A stretch of 18,876 nt of DNA from Acidobacteriaceae bacterium (lineage in GTDB: Bacteria > Acidobacteriota > Terriglobia > Terriglobales > Acidobacteriaceae): contig PLUJ01000221.1 in NCBI GenBank assembly GCA_003165455.1, positions 304-19,179 of the forward strand, in the 5' to 3' direction. Both the position numbers and the translations under genes were made by a program. The notes under the pieces are model-generated. The model did no database searches, was not told the DNA's origin, and saw only the letters and a list, made by a program, of their open reading frames with translations. This document shows, piece by piece, positions 1-7,962 of this stretch (within the stretch, counting starts at the first letter, position 1; the number at the start of each line of letters is the position of its first letter).

Positions 1-919
1 CGATGCACTGAATTTCGCCGCGCGATAATGCGGGCTTGAGAATGTTTGCGGCGTCGAGCGAACCTTCCGCCGAGCCCGCGCCGACGAGCGTGTGCAGCTC
101 ATCGATGAAGATGATGGAATTTTGCGACTCCATCAGTTCTTTCATGATGGTCTTGAGGCGCTCTTCGAACTGTCCGCGATATTTGGTTCCGGCAACGATC
201 AAGGAAAGATCGAGGGCCAGAATTCTTTTGTCGGCGAGGAAGGAGGGAACCTCGCCATCGGCAATGCGCTGCGCCAGGCCTTCGACGATGGCTGTTTTGC
301 CAACGCCGGGCTCGCCGATGAGCACTGGATTGTTTTTGGTGCGCCGGCAAAGGATTTGCACTACGCGTTCGAGTTCGCCGTCACGACCAACGAGTGGGTC
401 GAGCTGGCTATCCATGGCCGCCTGAGTAAGGTCGCGGGAAAACTCGCTGAGCAGGGAAGATTCACGCTGGCGCTGGGGCGCAGCTTTCTCCTGGCTGGTG
501 CGGGCTAATTCTTCGCGGATGGTCGAGAGACGGAGACCGCGTTCGTGGAGAATCTCCGCGGCAAAGCATTTTTCTTCGCGCAGCAATCCTAATAGAAGAT
601 GTTCGGTTCCGATGTGGCGATGCGAAAGCCGTTCCGCCTCTTCCGCGGCATAGGCCAGCACGCGCTTGCACTCGTTGCTCAGCGGAAGGTCCACTGAGGT
701 CGAAACCTTTTCCCGGATGGTGGTGTGCCCCTCGATCTGCTTGCGAATCGATTCGACCGAGGCGTGCGAACGCAGAAACCGGTTCGTCAGGGCCTTATCT
801 TCGCGCAGTAGTCCCAGCAGCAGGTGCTCGGTCTCTATATAAGGAGACCCGAACTGGCTTGCTTCGTAGCGCGCAAAGAAGATTACGCGCCTGGCTTTTT
901 CCGTGTAACGTTCAAACAT
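1..919 (-). CDS. clpC: ClpC-type AAA+ unfoldase, N-terminal part (cut by window edge)
   Basis: This is the first 306 codons of a Clp/Hsp100 ATPase; the rest lies beyond position 1. The family unfolds proteins and feeds them to the ClpP protease in the cytoplasm. The start MFERYTEKARRVIFFARYEA is typical of ClpC. Two Clp_N repeats follow, each carrying the TEHLLLGLLRE motif (about residues 30-42 and 105-117). The first AAA+ domain has Walker A GEPGVGKT at residues 202-209, a pore-loop region containing GTKYRGQFEERLK, and Walker B IIFIDE near residue 270. The frame stays open to the window edge. The ATG at 919 is preceded by GGGGAG, which supports this start. The UVR linker and second AAA+ domain that would separate ClpC firmly from ClpA are not visible. 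It lies downstream of the LolD-like gene on the same strand, with a 337-nt gap that suggests its own promoter. Confidence 0.92.
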   Translation of the reverse strand, partial: MFERYTEKARRVIFFARYEASQFGSPYIETEHLLLGLLREDKALTNRFLRSHASVESIRKQIEGHTTIREKVSTSVDLPLSNECKRVLAYAAEEAERLSHRHIGTEHLLLGLLREEKCFAAEILHERGLRLSTIREELARTSQEKAAPQRQRESSLLSEFSRDLTQAAMDSQLDPLVGRDGELERVVQILCRRTKNNPVLIGEPGVGKTAIVEGLAQRIADGEVPSFLADKRILALDLSLIVAGTKYRGQFEERLKTIMKELMESQNSIIFIDELHTLVGAGSAEGSLDAANILKPALSRGEIQCI

Positions 920-1256
920 ATGCTCCCCTGAATCCTTCTGGCCGAGAGACCCGCTGGCTGCCGCTCGTCCCGCTTAAGCTTTGATCGGGTGTGTTGCATC
1001 CTGTTTCCCATTACCTCTTTATTATGCAATCAAACCATCACCCAACCCAAGGTTTGTTACGTACCTATGATGTTACCGAAGGAACCTATGGCAGCTTTCC
1101 CCGGACGCCGATTATGAAATTACCATCTCCGTACATTCGAGCTTAAGCCCCGCATTCCTGTACTTCGCTCAATCATTCGTTTATTCAACCATTGTCCATT
1201 CAACTTGCACATACTGCTGTGTTCTTCGACACAGTTCGTTGTTCAAGCTGCAAAGT
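920..1256. other. Intergenic region upstream of clpC, probable promoter region
   Basis: No convincing gene is seen in these 337 nt. The region should hold the clpC promoter on the minus strand. An AT-rich stretch near 1015-1030 reads TAATAAAG on the minus strand and could be a -10, but no clean -35 sits at 16-18 nt. ACCTATG occurs twice in direct orientation (1063-1069 and 1084-1090), 21 bp or two helical turns apart. No CIRCE element (HrcA) and no CtsR-type heptad repeat were found. A 6-bp hairpin (1217-1222 with 1229-1234) just past the lolD stop could end the lolD transcript, though no T run follows. The end of the region carries one copy of a tandem 14-15 bp duplication that continues into the lolD stop codon. 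Confidence 0.5.
1217..1234 (-). terminator. Weak hairpin downstream of lolD
   Basis: CTGTGT at 1217-1222 pairs with ACACAG at 1229-1234 around a 6-nt loop, 23 nt past the lolD stop codon. No T tract follows on the minus strand, so intrinsic termination is doubtful. Confidence 0.25.
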
Positions 1257-2015
1257 TCAAGCTGGCAAAGATGCCGGGCTTATCTCCTCTACCCGTCCCT
1301 GCTGCAAACGCAGAACGCGATGGCAGCGCCGCGCGAATGCCAGGTTGTGGGTGGCGATCAGAGAGGTGAGTTGGTGCTCGCGATGCAGCCGGGCGATCAA
1401 ATCGAAAACGGCTTCTGCCGTACGGGCGTCCAGGTCTCCGGTGGGTTCGTCCGCAAGAAGGAGTTTTGGGCCGGTGATAAGAGCCCGGGCCAACGCCACG
1501 CGCTGCTGTTCGCCGCCGGAAAGCTCTCCTGAACGATGGTGGGCTCGGTGTTCGAGTCCGACCTCGAGAAGCCAGCGAGCGGCCTCCGGAGCCGCCTGGG
1601 CCCAACTTTGGCCTCTCGCCAGCAATGGCATGGCCACGTTTTCCGCCGCCGTGAACTCGGGCAACAGATAGTGGAACTGCCACACAAACCCGGCCTGAGT
1701 GTTGCGAAACTCCGCCGCCTGGTCCGCAGATAACAAATTCACCCGCAATTGGGCGCAGTATACGTCGCCATCGGACGCCTGATCAAGGGCGCTGAGGATG
1801 TGCAACAAGGTACTCTTACCCGCGCCCGACTCGCCAACGATGGCAAGCATTTCGCCACGCTTCACTTCGAACGATAAATTCTCAAAGAGCAGCAAGTCCG
1901 ACTCGCCGGACCTGAAAACCTTCTTCAATCCTTGAACCCGCAGCAGCGTATTTGGTTGCGACGACTCAAGTTCCACCACGTTGGTTAGATGCACTCCGCC
2001 CCCGCTGCGGTCCAT
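1257..2015 (-). CDS. lolD: LolD-like ABC transporter ATP-binding protein
   Basis: This is a 252-residue cytoplasmic ABC ATPase of the LolD/MacB type. In the Lol system such a subunit powers release of lipoproteins from the inner membrane to LolA. Walker A is GESGAGKST (61-69), the Q-loop region WQFHYLLPEF (112-121) closely matches LolD, the signature is LSGGE (165-169), Walker B is LLLADE (185-190) and the switch histidine is H223. No LolC/LolE permease gene lies on either side (mtnA upstream, clpC downstream), so the partner must be encoded elsewhere. The start is uncertain: ATG at 2015 is the first candidate after an in-frame TAA but has only a poor ribosome site, and a GTG at residue 8 follows a purine-rich GGGGGCGGA. 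Other MacB/FtsE-like exporter ATPases remain possible. Confidence 0.82.
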   Translation of the reverse strand: MDRSGGGVHLTNVVELESSQPNTLLRVQGLKKVFRSGESDLLLFENLSFEVKRGEMLAIVGESGAGKSTLLHILSALDQASDGDVYCAQLRVNLLSADQAAEFRNTQAGFVWQFHYLLPEFTAAENVAMPLLARGQSWAQAAPEAARWLLEVGLEHRAHHRSGELSGGEQQRVALARALITGPKLLLADEPTGDLDARTAEAVFDLIARLHREHQLTSLIATHNLAFARRCHRVLRLQQGRVEEISPASLPA

Positions 2016-2145
2016 CCTGCCACGGCCTTACTGTGGCCTTGGCTGGTACAGTAGATCGCGCCATCTTCTCACATTAGGCGTTGGCCCAAAATGGCACGTT
2101 TGATCCATATGGAAAACCGGTTTCGTGCCCTCAAATCCTGCTCCA

Positions 2146-3201
2146 CTACACCTCGACTGCCGCTTTACTGTCCGCAAGTTTTTGCAGAGACTCGGTATAC
2201 GGTTCGCGGGCAACTCCGCGCTCGGTGATGATGGCCGCCACATATTTGGCAGGCGTTACATCGAACGCCGGATTCTCGACGGAAACCCCATCCGGCACCA
2301 TTTGCTTTCCCGCAATATGCGTCACTTCCCGGGCGCTTCTCTGTTCGATGGGAATTTTGCTCCCGTCCGGGCAGGCAAGGTCGACGGTCGAGAGGGGAGC
2401 GGCCACATAGAATGGGATGCCATTTTCCTTCGCCAAGACTGCCACAGTGTAGGTACCAATTTTGTTGGCTACATCGCCATTCGCCGCAATCCGGTCGGCG
2501 CCGACGACGATTGCTCCGATCTTGCCCTGCTTCATCATGGCGCCCGCCATGTTGTCCGCAATCACCGTTGTGGGAATTCCATCTTTCATCAACTCCCAGG
2601 CCGTGAGCCGCGATCCCTGTAGAAATGGCCGGGTTTCGTCGGCGTAAACGTGGATCTTTTTCCCTTGCTCAACCGCTGCGCGGATCACTCCGAGCGCCGT
2701 ACCATAGCCCGCGGTTGCCAAAGCGCCCGCGTTGCAATGCGTCAGCACGCCGCCCTGGCTTGGCATCAGCGTAGCGCCGTGTCGCCCCATCGACTGGTTA
2801 GCCGCAATATCCTCAGCGTGCATACGTTTGGCTTCCTCGATAATTTCTGTTTTTATTGTCGCGATGGACCGAATGCGCAAGGGCTCGAACTTCTCCTGCA
2901 TGCGTCGAATGGCCCAGAAAAGATTGACCGCCGTAGGACGAGTTTTACTAATCAGATCGCAAATCTGATCGAGTTCCCGCTTAAGATCCGCAACCGTCTC
3001 GGCTTTTGAGTTCTGTATGCCAAGCGCAATCCCCATGGCCGCAGCCACGCCAATGGCTGGCGCGCCCCGCACCACCATGGTCCGGATCACATCCGCAACC
3101 TGCTCGTGGGTAGTGCATGTGACATAAACTTCTTCAGTCGGCAGCTTCGTCTGGTCGATAAAGCGGACGCCTTGCTCAGTCCATTCGAGGGTTTGAATCA
3201 T
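2146..3201 (-). CDS. mtnA: S-methyl-5-thioribose-1-phosphate isomerase
   Basis: MtnA isomerises 5-methylthioribose-1-phosphate to 5-methylthioribulose-1-phosphate in the methionine salvage pathway, in the cytoplasm. The 351-residue length is normal for the family, which is related to eIF2B alpha/beta/delta. Visible motifs are RGAPAIGVAAAMG (45-57), AVNLFWAIRRM (91-101), the active-site stretch THCNAGALATAG with Cys156, GADRIAANGD with Asp236, and AFDVTPAKYV near the C terminus. Cys156 and Asp236 match the catalytic pair known from the B. subtilis enzyme. No other mtn gene is in the window. It follows pyrE on the same strand after 102 nt that contain a degenerate repeat. No good Shine-Dalgarno sequence precedes ATG 3201. 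Confidence 0.95.
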   Translation of the reverse strand: MIQTLEWTEQGVRFIDQTKLPTEEVYVTCTTHEQVADVIRTMVVRGAPAIGVAAAMGIALGIQNSKAETVADLKRELDQICDLISKTRPTAVNLFWAIRRMQEKFEPLRIRSIATIKTEIIEEAKRMHAEDIAANQSMGRHGATLMPSQGGVLTHCNAGALATAGYGTALGVIRAAVEQGKKIHVYADETRPFLQGSRLTAWELMKDGIPTTVIADNMAGAMMKQGKIGAIVVGADRIAANGDVANKIGTYTVAVLAKENGIPFYVAAPLSTVDLACPDGSKIPIEQRSAREVTHIAGKQMVPDGVSVENPAFDVTPAKYVAAIITERGVAREPYTESLQKLADSKAAVEV

Positions 3202-3204
3202 AAG

Positions 3205-3272
3205 TTTTCAATCATTCAGTTTTCAATCTGATCAGTCCGATCTAGTTTCAATCTAATCAGCTTCAATCTAAG
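3205..3272. repeat. Degenerate TTCAATCTRATCAG repeat upstream of mtnA
   Basis: Four related units lie in the mtnA leader: TTTTCAATCATTCAG (3205-3219), TTTTCAATCTGATCAG (3220-3235), GTTTCAATCTAATCAG (3245-3260) and CTTCAATCTAAG (3261-3272). On the mtnA strand each contains ATTGAA preceded by a GATTAG- or GATCAG-like word. Units are 15-25 bp apart. They could be a regulator-binding array or slippage products. They are too short and irregular for a CRISPR. Confidence 0.6.
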
Positions 3273-3303
3273 ATTTTCATTTGAAGATGTGCAATCACCC
3301 TCT

Positions 3304-3972
3304 CTAACTTTGATGCGCCTCGCAGCGTTTCGCGTGAGGATTCGAGACTGTGGGTTGTCCGCAGATTTCGCATGTTCCGGCAGCCGCCAACATTACCGGT
3401 TTCGTATCGTCATTCTGCAGCCTGTGTTCGGCACGGATATCGTTCGCCGTGAATATCGACACAAACGGCGCTGGCGATGCCGCTTCCTCAACGCTTGACC
3501 TACCCTTGGCTTCTTCGCGTTCCACCAGGCACATCACTCCAACGATCTCAAATCCGAATTCTCTTGCGGCCTCAATCGCCTGCACGGTGGAAGCGCCGGT
3601 GGTGCAAACGTCGTCCACAATCACAACCGATGCGCCCTTTCGCTGGAAGCCCTCGATGCGCTGGCCCGTTCCGTGCTGTTTTTCGGACTTCCGCACCAGG
3701 AAACCATGCAATTCGCCGCTTACCACGGCGACGGCTGCAACAATCGGATCGGCGCCCATGGTGAGTCCGCCAATCGCTTCCGGCCTCCAGTTACGTTTCT
3801 GGATTTCGTCAAAGAAAACTTTGCCCGTCAGTCGGGCGCCCTTGGCGTCGAGAGTGGTAATCCGACAATCGATGTAGTAGTCGCTGGTAGCGCCGGAAGA
3901 TAATTTGAACTCGCCAAGGCGAAACGATTTATCGGCGAGAAGTTGGCATAATTCGAGGCGTGAAGTAGGCAT
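3304..3972 (-). CDS. pyrE: Orotate phosphoribosyltransferase with C-terminal cysteine knuckle
   Basis: PyrE transfers ribose-5-phosphate from PRPP to orotate, giving OMP in de novo pyrimidine synthesis. The protein has 222 residues. The type I phosphoribosyltransferase PRPP loop VVIVDDVCTTGAS is at 116-128, and the flexible catalytic loop VRKSEKQHGTGQRIEG at 93-108 supplies Lys95, Lys98 and His100. LSSGATSDYYIDCR near 25-37 is the usual N-terminal orotate-site region. The core ends near FTANDI (174-179). A tail of about 40 residues follows, with Cys201, Cys204, Cys217 and His220 in a CxxC-x12-CxxH pattern that suggests a small metal knuckle. The start is supported by TAGGAT 5 nt before ATG 3972. 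The gene is divergent from the beta-propeller gene and probably co-directional with mtnA expression. Confidence 0.95.
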   Translation of the reverse strand: MPTSRLELCQLLADKSFRLGEFKLSSGATSDYYIDCRITTLDAKGARLTGKVFFDEIQKRNWRPEAIGGLTMGADPIVAAVAVVSGELHGFLVRKSEKQHGTGQRIEGFQRKGASVVIVDDVCTTGASTVQAIEAAREFGFEIVGVMCLVEREEAKGRSSVEEAASPAPFVSIFTANDIRAEHRLQNDDTKPVMLAAAGTCEICGQPTVSNPHAKRCEAHQS

Positions 3973-4092
3973 GAAATCCTACGATAACACGCAGGATACT
4001 TCGCTGTGCACGCCTTGAAATCAGCCAGCCCTTGCAGCTTTTCATCTCGCCGCCGTGGTACCCTGAATTTTCCCATAAGAAAGATTCGAGGT

Positions 4093-6444
4093 ATGAATTT
4101 GCAGATCTTGCGAAAGCATTTTGTTTCCATTGCTGTGCTTTTTGTAGTTGCAATCCTGGGCAGCTCCAGTTTTGTTTCTTTGGCTTTTGCCGAAGGCACT
4201 CGCACCTGGGAGCAGGCGAAATTTGAAGATCTGGTGAAGGGAAACACAACCGGGGTGGCAATTCGCAGCATTGGCGGTCTGCAGCTTGCCCCCACATTTA
4301 CGAGTTTGTACGCAACACCTTCGACCTACATCTGGGCGATTGCCGCCGATAATGCTGGGGTTGTTTATGTGGCGGCGGGCGCACCGGCCCGCGTATACCG
4401 CATCACTCCGGACGGGAAATCAACCATCCTCTTCGAGCCCAAAGAGCTCCAGGTTCAGGCGCTGCAGATTAGTGGCGATGGCTCAATCTTTGCCGCCACT
4501 GCTCCCGATGGCAAGGTCTACAAACTCGAACATAAAGGCAACGGCAAGCCGCAGCCGGCGAAAGATGAGTCTCCCAGTCCCAACTCGGAGAGGAGAGACA
4601 CGAGCGCAAGTAATAAAGATAACCCGAAACCCGCCATGGATCCGGCGTGGAGCTCTTCCGTGTACTTCGAGCCAGGAACGAAATACATTTGGGATCTTGC
4701 CTTGGACAAATCCGGAAATCTTTATGTAGCGACCGGCGATCACGGAGAAATCTTCCGCGTGACTCCAAAAGGGGATCATTCCGTCTTCTTCAAGAGCGAT
4801 GAAACCCATATCCGGGTACTGGCCTTCGATTCTCAACAGAACCTGATCGCGGGCTCCGATGGTAGTGGATTGGTCTATCGCATCTCCCCCGCCGGGGAAG
4901 GTTTTGTGCTGTACAGCGCACCGAAGAAAGAGATTACCGCTCTGGCTCTTGACCACGCGGGAAACATTTATGCCGCGGCCGTGGGCGAGAAGAAAAATAC
5001 TGGCACTTCCAGTTCCGCGGGCGTGTCTCTCTTAAGCATGAGCCCAACGGTCCTTTCCAGCAGCACCGGGCCGCAAGTTCCGGGTATGACCATCACCACC
5101 GCGCCGACCGCAGCCGCCGTGAATGGGCCGTTTCCATTTCCCGGTGGAAGCTCAAGCGGAGGCTCGGACATTTATCGCATCGCGGCCGACGGTTCGCCAA
5201 CACGGATGTGGACCTCTCATGATGACATTGTCTACGCCCTCGCATTCGATTCGCAGGGACGGCTGCTCGCTGGCACCGGAAATCGCGGCCACATCTTTGC
5301 CATCCATGGGCTGGACGAATTTTCCGATCTGCTCAAAGCGGCTGCGACCCAAGTCACGGCTTTTGCGAAAGCGCCTGGTGGAGGAATCTACGCCGCAACC
5401 AGCAATCTGGGCAAAGTGTTTTTGCTCGGTCCCGGTCCTGAACCGGAAGGCACCTACGAAAGCGATGTCTTCGACGCCAAAATCTTTTCCCGCTGGGGCC
5501 GTGCTGAATTTCGGGGAGCTGGCAACGTTGACCTCTATGCGCGCAGCGGCAATGTCGATAACCCCGATCGCAACTGGAGCGCGTGGACAAAAATTGACTT
5601 GGCGGGCAAGAGCGAAACTGGTATTCCTGCCGCGCGCTATGCTCAATGGAAGGCTGTATTGCATGCGGCATCCGCTTCGCCGGTGGTTGAAAGCGTAGCT
5701 TTGAATTTTTTGCCGAAAAATGTCGCCCCAGAGATTGACGACGTGAGTGTGCAGGTGGGAACGAAATATCAGCCTACTTCGAAAACGTCTTCCTTTAGCT
5801 CGTCATTGGGATCTTCTTTAGGCTCTTTATTAGGATCTTCGGGATCGCAATTTGAAGCGTCCCCCTCGAGTTCGCACGATCGCGATTCGATCGGAATCAA
5901 ATGGAGCGCCCACGATGAGAACGACGATCAGTTGGTCTACTCAATTTACTACCGGGGAGATGGTGAGACGCGGTGGCTGTTGCTAAAAGACGGGGTCACC
6001 GACAAGGCCTATTCCTTCGATTCCAGTCTGCTGCCGGATGGCGGTTATACGGTAAAGGTGGTCGCCTCGGATGCAGCTTCGCACTCTCCAGCGGAAGCGC
6101 TGACGGCGGCGCGGGAAAGCCGCCGCTTCGAAGTCGACACCACGCCTCCGCGCGTGGAGAATGTTACGGCTGCGTTAGAAAATGGTCAGCTGCACATTAC
6201 ATTTCGCGCCAGCGACAACTTCTCAATCATCAAGCGCGCCGAGTATTCCATCGACGCGGGAGAATGGAAGTATGTGGAACCTGTCGGTCAACTCTCCGAT
6301 GCGAAGACTGAGAGCTACGATTTCAAGGCGACGCCTGAGAATATGAAGGACGAAGGCGCTTCGGTGGAACATATTGTCGTAGTGCGAGTTTATGATCGTT
6401 ACGACAACATGGGCGCTGCGAAGACCTTGATTCACGGGAAATAG
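4093..6444 (+). CDS. Secreted beta-propeller protein with C-terminal beta-sandwich domains
   Basis: The specific function is not recognised. The ATG at 4093 is preferred to the upstream ATG at 4006 because a classic signal peptide begins there: KH in the n-region, a hydrophobic core at residues 11-31, and probable cleavage after AFA at residue 33. The 783-residue protein is therefore exported. NHL/SMP-30-like propeller blades recur as YIWxIAxDxxGxxYVAxG at about 79-146, 198-265, 278-297, 358-404 and 418-446. Low-complexity Pro/Ser-rich inserts lie at 148-185 and 302-357. A WGRAEFRG...LYARSG...WSAWTK beta-sandwich-like segment covers about 457-540. An Ser-Leu-Gly-Ser repeat (571-582) leads into fibronectin-III/Ig-like modules (about 600-783), one opening with VDTTPPRVENV. 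Adhesion, carbohydrate binding or envelope scaffolding would all fit; none is shown. Confidence 0.85.
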   Translation: MNLQILRKHFVSIAVLFVVAILGSSSFVSLAFAEGTRTWEQAKFEDLVKGNTTGVAIRSIGGLQLAPTFTSLYATPSTYIWAIAADNAGVVYVAAGAPARVYRITPDGKSTILFEPKELQVQALQISGDGSIFAATAPDGKVYKLEHKGNGKPQPAKDESPSPNSERRDTSASNKDNPKPAMDPAWSSSVYFEPGTKYIWDLALDKSGNLYVATGDHGEIFRVTPKGDHSVFFKSDETHIRVLAFDSQQNLIAGSDGSGLVYRISPAGEGFVLYSAPKKEITALALDHAGNIYAAAVGEKKNTGTSSSAGVSLLSMSPTVLSSSTGPQVPGMTITTAPTAAAVNGPFPFPGGSSSGGSDIYRIAADGSPTRMWTSHDDIVYALAFDSQGRLLAGTGNRGHIFAIHGLDEFSDLLKAAATQVTAFAKAPGGGIYAATSNLGKVFLLGPGPEPEGTYESDVFDAKIFSRWGRAEFRGAGNVDLYARSGNVDNPDRNWSAWTKIDLAGKSETGIPAARYAQWKAVLHAASASPVVESVALNFLPKNVAPEIDDVSVQVGTKYQPTSKTSSFSSSLGSSLGSLLGSSGSQFEASPSSSHDRDSIGIKWSAHDENDDQLVYSIYYRGDGETRWLLLKDGVTDKAYSFDSSLLPDGGYTVKVVASDAASHSPAEALTAARESRRFEVDTTPPRVENVTAALENGQLHITFRASDNFSIIKRAEYSIDAGEWKYVEPVGQLSDAKTESYDFKATPENMKDEGASVEHIVVVRVYDRYDNMGAAKTLIHGK
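5803..5847 (+). repeat. In-frame 12-bp tandem repeat coding Ser-Leu-Gly-Ser
   Basis: Three 12-bp units plus a partial one lie inside the beta-propeller gene: TCATTGGGATCT, TCTTTAGGCTCT, TTATTAGGATCT and TCGGGATCG. They encode SLGS, SLGS, LLGS and SGS in a linker between domains. The T-rich codons (TTA, TCT) differ from the surrounding GC-rich usage, which fits local expansion by slippage. Confidence 0.7.
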
Positions 6445-6464
6445 ATTTGCGGGAGACAATTCCG

Positions 6465-6482
6465 CGGCAGGTGGTGCTGCCG
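6465..6482. terminator. Possible bidirectional hairpin between convergent genes
   Basis: CGGCAG (6465-6470) pairs with CTGCCG (6477-6482) around the loop GTGGTG. It sits between the stop codons of the beta-propeller gene (6444) and the MFS gene (6488). The stem is only 6 bp and lacks a T run on either side. Confidence 0.3.
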
Positions 6483-6487
6483 ATAAT

Positions 6488-7774
6488 CTAGGTGAATCCC
6501 TCGCCCTCCTCCAACTCTGGCTCCGTATTGGCGCTCTTGATGGCGCTCAGCGGGCCGGCACGCCGCAGTTCGGGAAACATCCAGGCCCAGAGAGCGATCA
6601 CCAACAGCGTTCCAATCCCGCCCAACACCACCGCTGGAACTGTTCCAAACCATTGTGCGGTGACGCCTGATTCGAACTGCCCGAACTCATTGGAGGTTCC
6701 GATGAACACCATGTCGACCGCCGTCACTCGTCCTCGCATCTCGTCAGGTGTGCGCAACTGCGTCAGCGTGGCACGGATGATAACGCTGATCATGTCGGTT
6801 GCTCCCAGCAGGATTAGTGCGACCAGAGAAAGAGTCAGGCTCTTCGAAATACCGAAGATGATAGTAAAAATTCCAAATCCCGCGACCGACCACAGCAGCG
6901 CCTTTCCGGCGCTTCCGCGCAGGGGCCGGTGAGCCAATGCCACAGCCATTACGGCGGCGCCCACACCCGGGGCGGTTCGCAACAGGCCCAGCCCCCAGGG
7001 TCCGGTATGTAGAATTTCGCGGGCATACACCGGCAGCAGGGCCACGGCTCCACCCAGCAGCACCGCGAACAAATCCAGAGAAATGGCGCCCAGAATCAGT
7101 TTTTCCCGCCAGATAAAATGCAAGCCGGCGAAGACGGTCTTGATCGTCGTGGGCTCGCGCCGGCGCGCGACTGGGCGCGTCTTAATTCTGAAAGTGGAAA
7201 GCATCGCACCCAGCGATGTGAGCGTCGCCACGGCATATACAACCGACGGACCACGGAAAGCCGCATAAAGAATGCCGCCTATCGACGGCCCAAGAATGGT
7301 GGCTGCCTGGAATGTGGTCGCATTCCAGGCCACCGCGTTGGGAAAATGTTCCTCCGGAACCAACTGTGGGAGGATCGAACGGCTCGCCGTACCATTAAAA
7401 GAGCGGACTACGCCCAGCAGAATCAGGACCATGTAAATGGGGCGTACCGCATGCGCACCCTGCTCCGACAGAATTAGCAGCAGGCCGGAACATATTGCGT
7501 ATCCCGCGTAACACACTCCCAACAACTTGCGCCGGTCGAAGCGATCGGAAGCGTGGCCGGAAACCAGAAACAGCAGAATGCCCGGCAGGAACTGCGCCAG
7601 GCCGACCAGTCCCAAATCAAGCGCGCGTTTGGTAATGTCGTAAACCTGCCATCCCACCGCTACGGCCTGCATTTCGACCGCAGCGACGATCAGGAAACGC
7701 GCAATCTGGAAGAGCACGAAATCGGGGTGAGTGAATGCTACGCGTCCTGCTCTGGAATCGATCGGCGATGACAT
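6488..7774 (-). CDS. MFS transporter, DHA3/EntS-like exporter
   Basis: This is a 428-residue inner-membrane protein with about 12 hydrophobic helices, of the MFS_3 type that includes the enterobactin exporter EntS and macrolide exporters. Such proteins use the proton gradient to export small molecules. The N-terminal stretch IARFLIVAAVEMQAVAVGWQ is characteristic, motif A GHASDRFDRRKLL lies at 73-85, and a second-half equivalent RTPDEMRGRVTAVDMVF is near the C-terminal third. The C terminus is acidic (EPELEEGEG). The substrate cannot be told; no siderophore biosynthesis gene is near. Upstream is a divergent toxin-antitoxin pair. The leader contains a 7-bp inverted repeat (7815-7837) that might be an operator. 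Confidence 0.88.
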   Translation of the reverse strand: MSSPIDSRAGRVAFTHPDFVLFQIARFLIVAAVEMQAVAVGWQVYDITKRALDLGLVGLAQFLPGILLFLVSGHASDRFDRRKLLGVCYAGYAICSGLLLILSEQGAHAVRPIYMVLILLGVVRSFNGTASRSILPQLVPEEHFPNAVAWNATTFQAATILGPSIGGILYAAFRGPSVVYAVATLTSLGAMLSTFRIKTRPVARRREPTTIKTVFAGLHFIWREKLILGAISLDLFAVLLGGAVALLPVYAREILHTGPWGLGLLRTAPGVGAAVMAVALAHRPLRGSAGKALLWSVAGFGIFTIIFGISKSLTLSLVALILLGATDMISVIIRATLTQLRTPDEMRGRVTAVDMVFIGTSNEFGQFESGVTAQWFGTVPAVVLGGIGTLLVIALWAWMFPELRRAGPLSAIKSANTEPELEEGEGFT

Positions 7775-7814
7775 TTATTTGTGCAGCGAGCGTCCAACGC
7801 AATGTCTCTAATTT

Positions 7815-7837
7815 GCCACAGAACTGAAAGCTGTGGC
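7815..7837. promoter_or_regulatory. Inverted repeat in the MFS gene leader
   Basis: GCCACAG (7815-7821) and CTGTGGC (7831-7837) form a perfect 7-bp inverted repeat with a 9-nt centre, about 40 nt upstream of the MFS start. It could be an operator or an mRNA hairpin; no regulator gene for it is apparent nearby. Confidence 0.35.
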
Positions 7838-7927
7838 TCGGCGCGGGTGAATTTAACGCCAAATGCAAAAGAAATCTTAGTCCCGCTCAAGAAATAAACT
7901 TGGCACGCGTCGCGGCCAAGAGCTTAG

Positions 7928-7956
7928 TTGACTCATTGGCATGAGTCAAATAGACT
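7928..7956 (+). promoter_or_regulatory. vapBC promoter with overlapping palindromic operator
   Basis: TTGACT (7928-7933) and TAGACT (7951-7956) are separated by exactly 17 nt, a good sigma-70-like promoter. The -35 and spacer are covered by a perfect 9-bp palindrome, TTGACTCAT (7928-7936) and ATGAGTCAA (7941-7949), with a TGGC centre. Ribbon-helix-helix antitoxins usually repress their own operon through such sites. The -10 ends 6 nt before the antitoxin ATG, so the transcript would be leaderless or nearly so. Confidence 0.65.
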
Positions 7957-7962
7957 ATCCTA

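Noticed and set aside
3205..3272. CRISPR-like array (units contain ATTGAAA on the minus strand)
   Set aside because: Units are short, degenerate and irregularly spaced, with no real spacers and no cas genes.
4006..4092. Upstream ATG for the propeller protein
   Set aside because: It would place 29 unrelated residues before a clean signal peptide that starts at 4093.
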